NCBI GenBank assembly: GCA_039545295.1
Contig: BCIK01000020.1
Location: forward strand, 282,353-346,352
Direction: 5' to 3'
From: Udeniomyces pyricola
Lineage: Eukaryota > Basidiomycota > Tremellomycetes > Cystofilobasidiales > Mrakiaceae
Length of the DNA: 64,000 bases
This document shows positions 23,352 through 35,827 of this stretch, piece by piece. The position numbers and the translations under genes are program-made. Position 1 is the stretch's first letter. Each line of letters begins with the position of its first letter. The notes beneath the pieces were generated by a model. That model ran no database searches, was not told where the DNA came from, and saw nothing but the letters and a program-made list of their open reading frames with translations.

Positions 23352-24124
23352 GTTCAAAGGGCAACATTAGATGGGATGGACAAAACGAATCAAAAGAAGA
23401 GGACTTGCTGTTTTGTTTGGTTCTGTTTGGGTTCTTGCCTCTTTTTTTTTTTTTTTTTTTTTTATTTTTTTATTTTATTTTATAGAACATCACGGATGCG
23501 GACATCGGTCTTAGCTGATACTAGCTAGTTACTACTACGTTTTATGCAGCTAGGTCTTCTTCCTCTTCTTTTTTCTCTCTCTTCTTTTTCTTATCCCTCT
23601 TTCCTCTCTCGCTCTCGCGCTCCTTCCCCCCCCCCGTCCTCGCGATTACCAAGTCGATCTCTAGCAGTCTCAGCCTTTCTCAATCATTTTCCTTATCTAC
23701 CATCGACCATTTATTTCTCTTCCCCCCCCCCCCCCCTTCTCTCTCTAATCAACTTTCTTAGACGCGTTTAGTAATCAAAAGGACGTTGATCTTATCTGCT
23801 TATACTCGTATTCAAGCCGACCTACTTATCAGTGGTGTATATATATGTAGAGGTTTGAAAGAAGACAGTGCACTGACGCGACATTTTGTATATATACATG
23901 CCGAGAGGAGATTAATATATCTATGGGGAGACGTGAAGCGAGGGGACGGACAACTTCAACTTCGAGGGGAACGAGAAATTAAACGAACAAAGAACAGGGA
24001 AAAGACGAAAGAAAAGGAAGCGCAAAAGGATTTGTTTCCCCCATCCTCCATACATGTACGTGGTCTTTTCCACAACAGAGCCCCTCCCCCCCTCCCCCTC
24101 CCTTCCTCATATATCAAAAATCCT
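23352..24124. other. Convergent 3' gap SOG2/POT
   Basis: 3' flanks of two converging genes. Contains a long T-rich run at about 23441-23482, C-runs near 23626 and 23725, and C/T-rich low-complexity sequence. No gene seen. Confidence 0.6.
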
Positions 24125-24430
24125 TCAATCCTCTTTTCGGACCGCGCTTGTAGCAGCAGCTGCGCCAGCCGCATGCTTCGGTGGGATATCGTTCAAATGC
24201 GTAAACCACACTTGGAGACAAACCGCACACAACACGCACGCAATCGCTAACGCCACAAACGGCCAAATCAAGTACGGGTCCACAAACACCGGCGTCAACG
24301 CTAACGCCAACGCCGAGGAGAGCGCCGAGGAGAAGAGGTTGATGGCGTAGGTGAACCCTTTGAGGTTTTCTTCGGCTAGGTTGTATGCCATCTGAAAGAG
24401 ATCGAGATTTGAAAGATTAAGAAGCAAACG

Positions 24431-24463
<33 letters not shown>

Positions 24464-24466
24464 GAA

Positions 24467-24525
<59 letters not shown>

Positions 24526-27500
24526 CCTCCCCGTCGACGATCGACGATCAAGGAAACGTGAATGTCAATCAGGTTGAGCCCGGTAGCGATAGAGACACTG
24601 ACGAGGCTGGGGGATGCAAGAATATATGTGTTTGTAAGGAACGTTCATCGTACCTCATAAGATGAGACATAAACTAAGAGCTCTGCGATAGCAGGAAGAG
24701 CATATAACGGAACTGCAGACAGAGCACAAAAAAGACGAGAAAAGAAGAAACGCCAGTGATCATGTCAGTATCTCTCTCTTCCCCCTTGGACGAAGTGGGC
24801 CATCCATCGCATTCTGTATCCACTTGCAAAATTAGGAAACGAAACGAGAAAGGAACCAACGACAACAACAACAACAAAACGAATACTGATCTAAAGTGGA
24901 AGGAACGCTTACTTTGGGCCCAGAGGGAGACGGCTGAAGGCTCATCGCAGTTCGTCGCTTGGTAGCCACACGGTGAGGTTTCGTAAACACGCCATTGAAG
25001 GATAGCCCCGACCATCATGGCAATAGCGGCAATGATATAACCTTGTATATTTACGTTGGCCGGATTTAAAGACGAGGAGGAAAGAGAGAAACAGGCAGAA
25101 GGAATCATGAGAGGGTCAGTTTAGTGACGTGTTTTGTCTATGGACTGACAGAAAGTTCTGTCCACTAACCGAGCGCCATGCGAGCGATGGGAGGGAACCG
25201 GATGTGGTATCTCCTAAGCAAGGGGTAAATGCCGAAAGTGAGGATTGGCGAAGCCACACAGATAGCCTGTAATAGAGGAAGGGAAATTTTCGGAAAACAA
25301 AATCAGCCGTGATCAAGGCGAAAGTTCTAACGGATGCGGTTGGGGGAGAAGATCATGTAGATCGATGACTTCCAGATAAGACATCAACTGACGATGGCGT
25401 TAAAGTTGGCTAGCGATTGCCGAGGAGCAAAGGATCAAGAGAGAATCGTATGCAAGCAAGAAGTCAGATCGTCTCGATTGTATATGTGAAGGATCAGAAC
25501 ATTCACATTATTCCAAGCAGGCTTAGATACCGCAGCGTACCTATCAGATCGTTGGGGACTCCATTTCCCCTCATCTGAGCCGCCTGGCTGGTCTGGACTG
25601 ATCCAAAACCGCTGAGAAGGAACAAAGATTGGATAGTGGGGCCGATCAATCTTAGTTAGGAACTCGAGCGACGATAATGTTTGCAACTGGAAAGAGTGTC
25701 GTCAAGATTCCTCTCGCAGAAAACACAGGTAGACAGACTACTCACGCGTCGGCCAACGCAAAGATAGGTAGGAAGGCAAAAACCTTGCACGCCGAGAGGG
25801 TCGTTCTGATGTTATCGACGAATCTAGAAATCCGAGCGTCGGTTTAGTCGCTTGACTCGCAAGGTGCAACCATCGGCATGAGAAAAGAGGGCATCGAATA
25901 AGACTCACTGATCGTCCCAGTTAACCCAACCCGAAGGGCGATCGTTGATAGTACCTGTCTCGGTCATAACGGAAGGTTTGGCTTGGTCCCACCATGAGTT
26001 GCCTCCCCGGAGGGCGCGTTTCCAACCACCATTCGCGAACGCCGCCCGGCCAACGCACCAGGCGTCCCGGACAGCACTACCAGCAGGAGGAAGGATGACA
26101 AGCTTCTTAAAGATGAGGACAAGGACAACCGGCATGAGCCTGATCATGGCAGCGAAGGACAAGAAGTGTAGAGGTCGAGCAGGTAAGCGAGATTTCCTTT
26201 TTGCAGCAAGACTGGAGGAGTTCGAGGGACTACAGCTGGGATGAGACGACATCATGAGAAGCAGAGGAGGAGAGGATCCTACGCACATGTACAAGATTCC
26301 AGGTACAAGGAAAGCTAGCCAGAATCCCTCCAAACGCTCAATATAGGTTGTGGCGAGCTGGAAGAACGCTAAGAAAGACCAACCATGAAAGGTGTATACG
26401 GACGTAAACGTTCAGTGGTAGGAACAAGACGAGTACCAGATCAAGGAAGCCAGACTGATCGTTTTATCAGGTTCAATCTTACCTCCCTTTGTTTGGAAAA
26501 AGAGGGGGAAACATCGAGAAAGAGATTCTGATTAGTTTATCTCAATTCCTTCTTCAACCAAGCTTTCCGTCTGGTCTTAGTGACTTACAATGTTGATTGC
26601 CCAGTAGAAGATCTGCATGTATTGTCCGATCGTGGCCTCGGGGTCCACAATGACTCGCTCGCCTGAAGGCTCGGTTCGAATAATGGCTCGTTTGACGGGA
26701 GATTGATCGCAGACCATGGGTCCTAGACTAGGTTTGACTATTAGAATTGGAATAGTATGACCGCAAGGCAGGATAGGTGCACGTTTCAGTATGAACGTGT
26801 TTGCTAGACCAGGTCGAGCTGAGGATGATGGATAGGTAACATACTGAAGCCGGACGCGAACGCTAGCGTGATGATGGCGATGACAAACGGTGCGATGGCA
26901 TGTCCACCCTGTTGTATCGATTACGTATGGATCGTCAGTCATGGTAAATCCAGTTCGCGAGTGCGTGCGACATGGTCGATCAGTGAGGACAACCTTACCC
27001 TGATGACAGATGGAATGGCAGGGACCACAAGAATCACGTGGGCGACGGCCCCAACGGCCGTACCGATGCAGATCCTAACGTACAACCAGGGATGGAGGAA
27101 GAAGGGAATACGATTTCAAAGCGTCAATTCAGGCAGCTATGATATCCGTTCCAGTGTCTGTTCTGGGGGAAAAGGGCGGCAGGGGGACTTACGCTTTAAA
27201 TCTTCCAAGCTAGATGCCGTAAATGAGAAACGAATGAACCAGAACCAGAACCAGATGAAGCCGTGAAAGTCGACTGTGTCAGTTGTTCTGTAGCTGTGAG
27301 GAACCTCAGGAGCAGCTGCTGAGTAAAGTAACAAACGCGTCGCCTTCACGGACCTTGGTATCGGCCATGATTCCTCCATAGATGGGGATCAGGTAGGCCA
27401 GGAATGTGAAAACGTTCGTGAGAGCAGATGAGGTCTGAAGTCCAAGGTCTAAAGCACCAGCCGATTGAGTGACTCCTTTTGGCCCGGGTGCTACAGCTCC

Positions 27501-28083
27501 AGCTCCGTTTCCGCCCTCTGGGAGACCGCGGGTAATAAAGTTGGCAAAGCTACCCTGACAGGAGTAGTAAGACGCCCGCTCAACACATTCAATGATGCAT
27601 AGAGCGAGTACGACCCATGGCATCTAAGTATGAGCAACAAAAAGACACGAGGAAGGTAATAAGGATCGAAAAAAACATCCAAGGGTCAATCGTCTTTTCT
27701 CTGCCCCCTCAGAGCCCGCGTATCGTCCACGTGTGGCAGCTTCGAGGATGAACGACCGAACGAACCCTGGCTGGAACCTTGCGAAGTGTCTTGAGCTCTT
27801 CGGCAGTAGGCGAGGCTCCGAACTCGTAATCGCCATCGATGACTTCAAATCCATGGTTGTTGGTCTGAATGACGTCGGTCTGGTACGCTCGCAAATTGTC
27901 AGCGTCTTTGTCAAAGCCTCCCTTTTCGGGTTCGTCATAGGTCGGAGGAGGGCAAGCCTCGCTGGATTGGGTTGCTTCGACAAAGTCGAGGGGGATCTGG
28001 GCTCCGGCTGTGGTTATCACGATAGAGGGGGAGGAATGAGCACCGGGAAAGAAGCGGTTAGAACATGAAGGCAATATATGCAT
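24125..28083 (-). CDS. PTR2: POT-family proton/oligopeptide transporter
   Basis: Predicted 12-segment plasma-membrane symporter importing di- and tripeptides with protons (PTR2/POT family). About 11 exons. The acidic N-terminus ends TAEELKTLRKVPA and joins WVVLALCIIECVERASYYS, the family's E-x-x-E-R-x-x-Y-Y segment in TM1. The next segment is TNVFTFLAYLIPIYGGIMAD (the PTR signature region, with AD), followed by ICIGTAVGAVAHVILVVPAI. The loop with VCDQSPVKRAIIRTEPSGER corresponds to the usual N/DQ-rich mid region. Later exons give QLATTYIERLEGFWLAFLVP, FVDNIRTTLSACKVFAFLPI, PILTFGIYPLLRRYHIRFPP and EMAYNLAEENLKGFTYAINL. The end is a cytosolic Ala-rich tail, SAVRKED. The start is the Met beginning MHILPSC, and an extra upstream exon cannot be excluded. 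NCS1 lies upstream in the same orientation. Confidence 0.88.
24436..24523 (-). repeat. 88-bp A-rich tract (T on the gene's sense strand)
   Basis: A 28-nt A-run and a 55-nt A-run separated by GAAAT, inside the last intron of the POT gene. On the coding strand it reads as poly(T). Confidence 0.9.
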
Positions 28084-29396
28084 CACAATCAGCCAGCTAC
28101 TAGTGGTTGTCAAGCAACGGATCGGACGACAGCCGAGTATCAGCTGCAGCGGGCCAGAGCCGAAGAAGCACACGACACAAACCGGACATATCGAGAGCAG
28201 TCGTCAGAGGTTGTGTTTGGCAAAGCTGAATGAGAGGAGCACAAACGAATGTGGGCCTAGTTTAGGTTGGGGATTGTATGCCGTAAGATCAGAGGGAGGT
28301 GCAGTTGTATCAAGACCGGCGTGTAGGGTGAGCTCCCGAGTTCAGTCGAAGTGGTTGGTTCAAAGCAGTGGTCAAGAGACGCGTGGATGAGATAGAAGCA
28401 GCACAAGCTGAGCGCTGGACGATGGTAAAAAAAAAGTGGACCATGCGTCCAGATCTGATCAGACAAAGGTCATTGACAAAAAGAGAAGCAACAGCCCTGT
28501 CGGAGGAGGGCGGATTGGCTAAAGGAGCCCGGCAAAGCTCGCCCGTCGAGCGCAACGGACGAATCGACGAATTCATGACAAGCTAGCAGTCGGTCTACGG
28601 AGTAATTGATATGACAGCTGAAAGGGAACGACGCGCAGTCGTTATCAAACGGCACGAAGTATCGGTCAAACCCTGGATGACCCAAGAATTGAGATCATCG
28701 ACGTCTTTGGGGGTCAGCATGACCTGGCGTGGTAGAAGGCGATGGAGTACTCATGCTGCAGATAGAGGACGCAATGGATGTCGGACGTCGCGCGATCGAT
28801 CAGGTCAGGAGGAATATATATATAACATAGCCCATTGAACTTCTCCACGTTTTCTCCATTTGACTAAATATCTTCCGAAATGCGAATGTATTCCGAGACG
28901 ACCGGACCTCATGCTGAACGCAACGTACGCTCGCCATGCACGTACATGAACACCAATAATGACGTTGTGTATCACCAATAGTCTGCGACGTTGTCTAGTG
29001 CGTTTGCTGGGTCTAATCTCCACTACGAGTCGTCCCGTGTCAATTTTCCTAACATGCAAGATTGCGTGCGAGAGCCGGGCGAGATCCGTGAGCCGTCACG
29101 CCTTCTAACAGATCGAAGCGACGTAAAGGAAAAGAAGTAGGTACAGGAAGAACAAAGGCAAAAACCCAAAAACAGAATCCAAAGAAAGAAGAAGCTAGAT
29201 ATGAAGACAAAGATAAGACGAAGGACATGCATTGCGTCATGAAGCGTGCGTAAGGACTTGGAAGAGAAAAGTCATGAGCGAACTGAGGACGAAGGGGACA
29301 AGATCAAAAATGAGGACAAGGCGCTGTTGAAGGACCCAAGATAAACGAAAAATGAAGATTGGAACGATATATATATATATAAATGCTGCATGTCGA
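28084..29396. other. Gap between tandem POT and NCS1 genes
   Basis: About 1.3 kb, expected to hold the POT promoter and NCS1 terminator. Only short ORFs without recognisable motifs. A short TA-rich stretch (about 28815-28823) and one at 29370-29381 beside the NCS1 stop are the only notable tracts. Confidence 0.5.
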
Positions 29397-32001
29397 CTAT
29401 TTGCGGGTGTACCGTCGTTCAAGCCACCTGCAAGGAGGAAAGAAACAGAAGAAAAAGAAGAGAGCGAGAGAAGGGAGTTGAAGACGAGCTCAGGATCACT
29501 CAATCTAGATGTGCAAGACAACTCCGTGTTTTTATTTTTATTTTTTATTTCAAAAAAAAAAAAAAACTTACCTCAGAGGGACGAAAGCAATGGCGCAGGA
29601 GCAGAACCCAAGGATAAATCCCATGTCTCCCAGTCCACCATTGATCCTCTTCGCTGCCCACCCAACCCACCACACCTGTGAGATCCCCGCCGTTACGCAC
29701 GGAATTCCGACGATCCAGCTTCCGACAGCTGCGTAGCCGAGCGGGAGCTTGCGCCAGTTGTCCCAGATGCGAAGGTCGTACGTGCCGTTCTTGCCGACAG
29801 ACATGGGGTTACGGAAGATGAGGTTCTCGCAAATCACGGGAGGAAGGTAAAGGGCGACCCAGTAAGAGAGGATGTAGAGGAAATTGGAGAGGTAAGTCGA
29901 GAAGTGACCGGACAGGGCTAGGGCGATGGGAAGGTAGATGGCGGTGATAAGGACAGCGAGGAAGTAGCGAGGAACTGCAAGGAATCACACCAAAGTAAGA
30001 AGGGGGCGATCAGTGACAGATCGAGAAGCGTCGTGATGATGAACGTGTCGAGTCATGAGTAGAAAAACACGCTCACCCTTGAGGAGCCAAGGAACGCAAA
30101 CTTGAAGGGACAGTCCTGCCGAGTAGATCGTCGGGGCAACGTTGGCGGTGACGTTGAGAGCAACGAGGACAAGCAAGAGTCGACCACCTCCACTTCTTCC
30201 GACAACACCACCAATCAACCCACCCACCCCATTCTCTTCCTGTCCGAGTGCCCAGCTCTCGATCCCACCCGCCGCCAACTGAACGGCCGCACCCAAGATC
30301 TGAAGCAGCACCAACGGCAAGAGCAATCCAAAGTAAACGTGGAGGAACACGGGCAGACTCGGCGTGTCCGGGGGAAGATACGTGGTGAAATCAGAAGCGA
30401 ACGCCGCCCATGTCGCGGCGAAACCGATGAGCGTCGAACCAAACCCGAGAACACCGCCGACAGTGGTGCTGGTAAGGAAAGTGTTGGTCGGAGAGGAGAT
30501 AGCGGAGGAGAGGTGAGGGGCGGCAATGCCAAGGATAGAGAGGAAGATGATGATGGAGATAGGAAGAAGGGAGTAGGAAAAGATGTGGAGAGCGCGCAGA
30601 CCGAGGAAGGAAGGCTGCAGAAAGATAAACGAACGCAAGTTAGGAATAGAATCCTCCGCAAAACTGTCCGATCCTGCTGATATTCCTTCCGTCGGATTTC
30701 AAGGTCCAATCATTTCGGGGAAGGTACACTCACGCAGATACCGATGACTCCGACGAGGACGATTCCGAGTGACCAGCTAAGACCTCCTTGGCTTGCAAGA
30801 CTGAGCGTTTGTCCACCGAGAATCGCATTGAGGGAAAGGAATCCGATCGCGGTAGCCGAGTTGCAGAACGAAGGGACGAGGGCCGGCCAAAAACTAGATC
30901 AATCGTCGGCCGATGTAATAGTTTATCAATGAGGGATGGATGGTCACAAACCCAGGAGGAAGAGAAGAAGGTAAATCCGTCGCGTCAGTTGAATTCATAC
31001 GTTTATACACACGCACACCGCGAGCATCTCGTTGGAAAAATCACATACCCAAATGAATAACGAGACATGACCATCTGACGCAAACCCAGTTTGGGACCAA
31101 ACGTGGCACTGAAGGAAGAACCAACGACAGCAATACGCGGGAAACAGCACATTGAGGCAGAAGGATACACATGATACATGTCAGCACCAAGTGCCAATCC
31201 CTTCTTATCATTGTTGTTTTCGTACACGTTCCTGTCCGCGACGATGGGCTACTTACAAGTAAGCGACAGGTAAGACGGCAAGGACGTTGAACCCGATGAT
31301 GACCCCGACGCAGGCTTTGAGGGGAAGAGCAAACAGCTCAGGGCCGAGGATACCGGCGGAGAAGGTGAGGATGTTGGTGTTGGCGCCGGCCCAGACCGTC
31401 GCTTGGGGAAGATACGACCATTTCGTCAGAGGCGTCCGGTCCTGCACACACCGCAAACAGACAAAGCAAGACAAGCCCGTACGAAATAGGGTGAGCTCAA
31501 GGTATCGTAACAAAGACAGACAGAGCATGACTCGGAGAGAGGGCGGCCGCGGGGAACGAGGGAGATCGACAATCAGCACCGCGATAAGCGGCCAAAAAAA
31601 GAGAAACGAACCTGGACCGAGACAGGTTGGATCCCCCTGGCCTCACATCCATGGCGGACGAGGAAACTCAACGCCTTGCCCACGATACCCCACTGACCCT
31701 CGAGTCGCTTGGAATGCTGCTCGCGTTCGTAGTAACCCTGCTTGCCCTGCTCCGTCTCGTCCTCATCCTCGTCTTCGCTGTCGTATGGCTCCTTGTCGAC
31801 GCCGGCGATCGCCTCGTGGTCTTTGGCGTGGGCCGGCTCGATGGTGGAATGTGGGTTCGTAGCGGGTTCGTCGGCTTCGTTGATGTCGAGCTCACGGGAG
31901 TGTTTAGACACTTGATACGGTCGACAGTTGAGCGAAGCAGGCGATTCCGTCTCAAACTCGAGCGGGGCGACGAGGGAGGCGGGTGAAGGAGAGGAAGGCA
32001 T
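29397..32001 (-). CDS. NCS1-family purine/cytosine permease
   Basis: Predicted plasma-membrane symporter for purines and cytosine (FCY2-like, NCS1 family). The first exon is a hydrophilic acidic N-tail (starting MPSSPSPASL, with YDSEDEDEDETE) ending in CEARGIQPVSVQ. Membrane exons follow: TKWSYLPQATVWAGANTNIL, TFSAGILGPELFALPL, FGPKLGLRQMVMSRYSFG (strongly FCY2-like), NSATAIGFLSLNAILGG, GFGSTLIGFAATWAAFASDF, YLSNFLYILSYWVALYLPPV and GFILGFCSCAIAFVPLR. A last mini-exon (about 29397-29426) adds WLERRYTRK and the stop through AG|G. Roughly eight exons. Start 32001 is the first Met of an open exon. Nucleobase specificity cannot be settled. Divergent from the PGG-motif gene and upstream of POT in the same direction. 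Confidence 0.88.
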
Positions 32002-32912
32002 ATCGGTGGAAGGAAGTCGCGAAGCCGAGGGGCTTGTTGAGTGTGATGGATAGCGGACTAGTGATGATAGTACTAGGTTGGATGAGAGAGAGAAAGAAAA
32101 GTAGAAGAAGAAACGAGAGAGAAGCAGTAAGTGGTGGTGAATGAGAGAGGTGGATAGGCTTGGATATCAGGCGCTTGAACCGATGATCGGCGTGGGCCGA
32201 TCCCGTCTTTTTTTTTTTTCCGAACTGACTGATCAGATCGGGACTTGACTCGATTCGGTGATGATAATAATATGTCCTGTTTAGATTTCGAACCCGGTTT
32301 ATGATCGATATTGTACGCATGCAGATTGAACATGTCTTGGTTCGTGATATAAAACATGCGGATTGAGTGTGTATACAGACCGCTGAATAAATGACCGGCC
32401 TATGATCGCCTTGAAGCGAAAACTTTGGCCATACTCAAAAAAAGGAAGGCGACGCGTCGTGATCAAAGCAAGTCGTCGTTACTCGTCAAAGGCTGTGTGG
32501 CGTTGTGAGGAACGATCTGGGCGGGCGGCTGTGAGATGAACGTGGTGGAAGGTCAATGTTTGTTGAGACTGCAGTCCATGGCTTCTTCTTTCTAATAGCA
32601 TCCTTCCCACCTTAATCCTACGACTTCGCCGCCCATCGTGAGCATCTCGGTTCCCTTGCACCAATCGTCCCTGTACCTTGACTGACTTGCAGCCATCTGA
32701 CCTTTGCGTGCGCCGGTCTTGTCAGATGTCATCTTCCCCTTCAACGTACGCTCGGGTTTCCTTTCGCTTGCTTCCTTCCCTCGACGCCCAAACCCTCTTT
32801 CCCGAACCCCTAGACAGCCTCCATCTATCAAGCAACACATACACTCGAGCTCACTCTTAGATTGCTTGCTCTTTCATCATGCAGCTTCACTCCGACTCAA
32901 CCTATCAAGAAC
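32002..32912. promoter_or_regulatory. Divergent promoter region NCS1/PGG-motif gene
   Basis: About 0.9 kb between head-to-head genes. A T-run lies at 32210-32220, and CT-rich sequence precedes the + strand ATG. Two HGATAR matches (32065, 32262) are no more than chance predicts. Confidence 0.45.
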
Positions 32913-34678
32913 ATGGACGACCCTCGTTCGTGGGCTTCGGATCTCGCCATGATTGATTGGGGTCAGTAGTGTCGTTGGCTAGATCCTCCCTCCACCTTTC
33001 CATCTCCCTAGCTGCATCTTTCTGCTGCTCGCCCATGCTGATAGAAACCATGCATTTTCTCGCTGTTTCTTGTCTTTTTCAAGACAAGACTCAGATCTGC
33101 TTTACGAAGCGGACCTTGCTTGAGTTCATGAAGAGCATTCAGATCACGGTTCGTGAATGTGTCCCNCCCCNCCCNCTTGNTTCCCGCCCCCCCCCCCCTT
33201 CCTTCTGCTACCCTCGCTCTTTCTTCATCTCCCTCATATCGAAGAAAATGTCTCGTGTACGCTCAGGTCTAATTTCATACATGTCTGATGGAATCAGGTC
33301 GGAACCAACTTTACCGAAATCAGTCGATTGCCGAGTAAGTAACACTCGTCCATCCGTCAATTGTTGACGGACGATCCACTTATACCCCTTACCCCGACGG
33401 TCGAGCGGTTCTTCAAACAACGAAATCCTTCTATTTCCATCTCATACATACCGTTCAGTCCTCCTCTAACGCGATGTTTCTTGTTTACCTTTTTTCCCAT
33501 CAAAAAAAAAACTCATTTGGTTTGTCCCACCACTCATCAGAATACGTCACGTTTGGTAAACTCTCCCCTCTGCAGGCCGCCGCCTCAACCACCTCATCTT
33601 CCTCTGCTCCGACTTCCATCGATGTCGTCAGATCCGAGCTCGCCTCGACCTCTCTCGGCCCTTCTCACGATGAAAGCCCTACGTCTTCTTCTTCCAACGG
33701 AGGTCGAGTCGACAACGCGTTCGCTCCGCCTCTCTCCACAGAGTCCACCCCGGCTCCACCATCTAACGACTTTGAGCACGCCCCGACGGCCGCCGCTGTC
33801 AAGACGGGAGCGAACGCGATGAAACCATCGAGACGAGTGAGGGAGCAACCCGGTGGAAACCAACAGTGGTCCTTGTTCGATGAGGATACGCGTGAGTTGT
33901 TTTCTTCTTAAAATGTAGAAGAAAAGAACCCCGTTTTCTGTAGCAAATCGCGATGGATGCGTGTGGATACTGATGGATACGTGCCATTTATGGGTTTCAT
34001 TTGTTTGTTTGTTATATCTTTCTTTTCTTCTCTAGCTGTTGCTGCTGCTCGTCCTTTGAACAGCCGAGCCCGAGCGGCCCGAACGACGGCTCACGAGTCC
34101 TGGGACGAGCCACCTTCATCCGCTCCATCTCGGCACGTTGAGCCTACCGCTACTCCCTCCGTTCCCACGCCCACCACCACCGAACCCCAATCGACGGATT
34201 CCCGAGGAGGTTGGCGTCCGACCCGACGGGTCCGCGATGGACCCGGTGGAGCATCCACCATGAGTTCCGATCTCTTTGGTGGTTACGACAACGATGCTCC
34301 CTCCGTCGGCCAAAACACGTTTAGGACGGGTAAGAAACAGATTGCGAGGCCGGGAGAAGGCAAGGATAATGGGTTGGATGGAAGTGGGGACCATGCTTGG
34401 GGGGTAAGTTTCTATTCATTTATTTATCCTAGTTTTTTGTTTGTTTGTCTGTGTGGAAACGACAAATGTTACTCGATCTTCGTCTCCTTTTTTGATTTTT
34501 CTGAGAACCATGTGATGTATACTGACTGACCTTTGATCATCCCTCCTTTCCCTCATCTCATCATTCACCTCATCCATCTCTAACCCCTTTACTCTCAACC
34601 CCCCCCCCCTCTTACCTTCTCCCCCTCCCTCTCCTTTGCTCACTTACAATCCCATCTCTAACCCACCAGCCTCTCTAG
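32913..34678 (+). CDS. Protein with two PGG motifs (possible SPIRAL1/Jupiter-like)
   Basis: I do not firmly recognise this gene. Splicing gives a conserved-looking N-terminus: MDDPRSWASDLAMIDW joined to DKTQICFTKRTLLEFMKS, then GTNFTEISRLPKYVTFGKL. A Ser/Pro-rich, probably disordered, body follows. It holds two copies of a short basic motif, SRRVREQPGGNQQWSLFDED and TRRVRDGPGGASTMSSDLFG, about 100 residues apart. R-V-x-x-x-P-G-G followed by a Phe-containing patch resembles the motif of plant SPIRAL1 and animal Jupiter/HN1 proteins, which bind microtubules; that link is inference. Six exons are proposed; the last supplies only P, L and stop after DHAWG. Four Ns at 33166-33180 lie in an intron. 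Total roughly 300 residues. Confidence 0.55.
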
Positions 34679-35827
34679 AGCTAGACCCCTCCCCCCCAAA
34701 AAAAAAAACATCAAGCCGCCCGACTCTCGATCCATATCCAATCAGCAAATCACTCTTCCATTTATCCATCCATCCATCCTAAGCGCGCTGTCTATTCTAT
34801 CCCATCGATCCATCATCATCCACTCAATCAAACTTCAATGGATTCCCTTCCCTTTGAAGTCTTTTTCTATCTTTTCTTTTCCTCTCCTATGTCAACCCCT
34901 CCTTTTTTTTTTTTTTTTACACACGCATCACATCCCACACATATACAATCCATCCACCATGACATATAACCAACCGTATCTAGTCCGACCTCGGCGTTGT
35001 TTGATCCGATAGTCTGCTTGGTTTTTAATTCCCTCCGATCATCACCCGTTCAGTTTTCTTCTTCCTTCAGTCTTCAAAACCCCCCCTTTTCTTCTCACGG
35101 TTTCCGCTTTAGCCTAGCCTAGCTATGTAACGCGCTAGAGTTATCCAAGTCAGCTTAGCGCTCGTCCGTCGCCTTGATCAGTTCTATATATATATATATC
35201 CCAAAGCCTCATGAACTTGTCTTTATGGAACCGCTCGCTCGCTAGCTAGTCGCTCAGCTGTCCGCACTCGTTTATATGACGTCAAAGATCATATGCTGAT
35301 GCTGCCTGCTAATGATGATGGTTCAGATTTNCTTATAGGCTTTTTTTTTTTTTTTTTTTTTGCGAGTTCGAATCTCATTTTTTTTTTTCATGATATACTA
35401 CTACTTGCATTCCTATCCATCCATTCAAGACTATCCTTCATCATCATGATCTATGGAAAAAGTTCTCCAGCTATCATCATAGTTCATATCGGCTCGCCTG
35501 CAGTTGCCCTCCCCCTCCCCTCCCTCCCCCTCGTTCCCTCAAACAAGTGACGATTGTCCTCAATGAACCTTCTTAGTACGCGCTAAATACAAATGGGAAA
35601 GACGAGTATATCCATCCTGCCTCTCCCTCTCCCTCTCAAATGTCACAACAACAACAACAACAAAATTCTCAATCCCGGAACGTTTAATAATTCCCAAGGT
35701 CAGAATCTGTCCATCTTATCCAAAGGAACACAGGACCAAGGACCAGATCAAACCAAGATCAAAAAAGCAAAGAAGGAAAAGAGTGGGAAGAAGAGTTTTC
35801 TCTTTTTTTGGGTTCTCTCTCTTTTTT
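34679..35827. other. Convergent gap PGG gene/RPL26
   Basis: About 1.15 kb of 3' flank and intergenic DNA. Contains C- and T-runs, a (TA)n stretch at 35186-35199, a T-run at 35341-35361, and one N at 35331. No gene could be supported; a tRNA-like T-arm at about 35363-35377 was rejected. Confidence 0.55.

Noticed and set aside
23701..24124. Small plus-strand ORFs after SOG2 as short genes
   Set aside because: C/T low complexity or overlap with the POT last exon; no recognisable domain.
32002..32912. HGATAR sites suggesting nitrogen control of the NCS1 permease
   Set aside because: Two or three matches in 900 bp equal the random expectation.
35274..35390. tRNA-like T-arm (GAGTTCGAATCTC) followed by a T-run, with CTGCTAA upstream
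   Set aside because: No pairing acceptor stem or D-arm, T-stem has mismatches, and a 21-nt T-run interrupts the body. At best a chance match.
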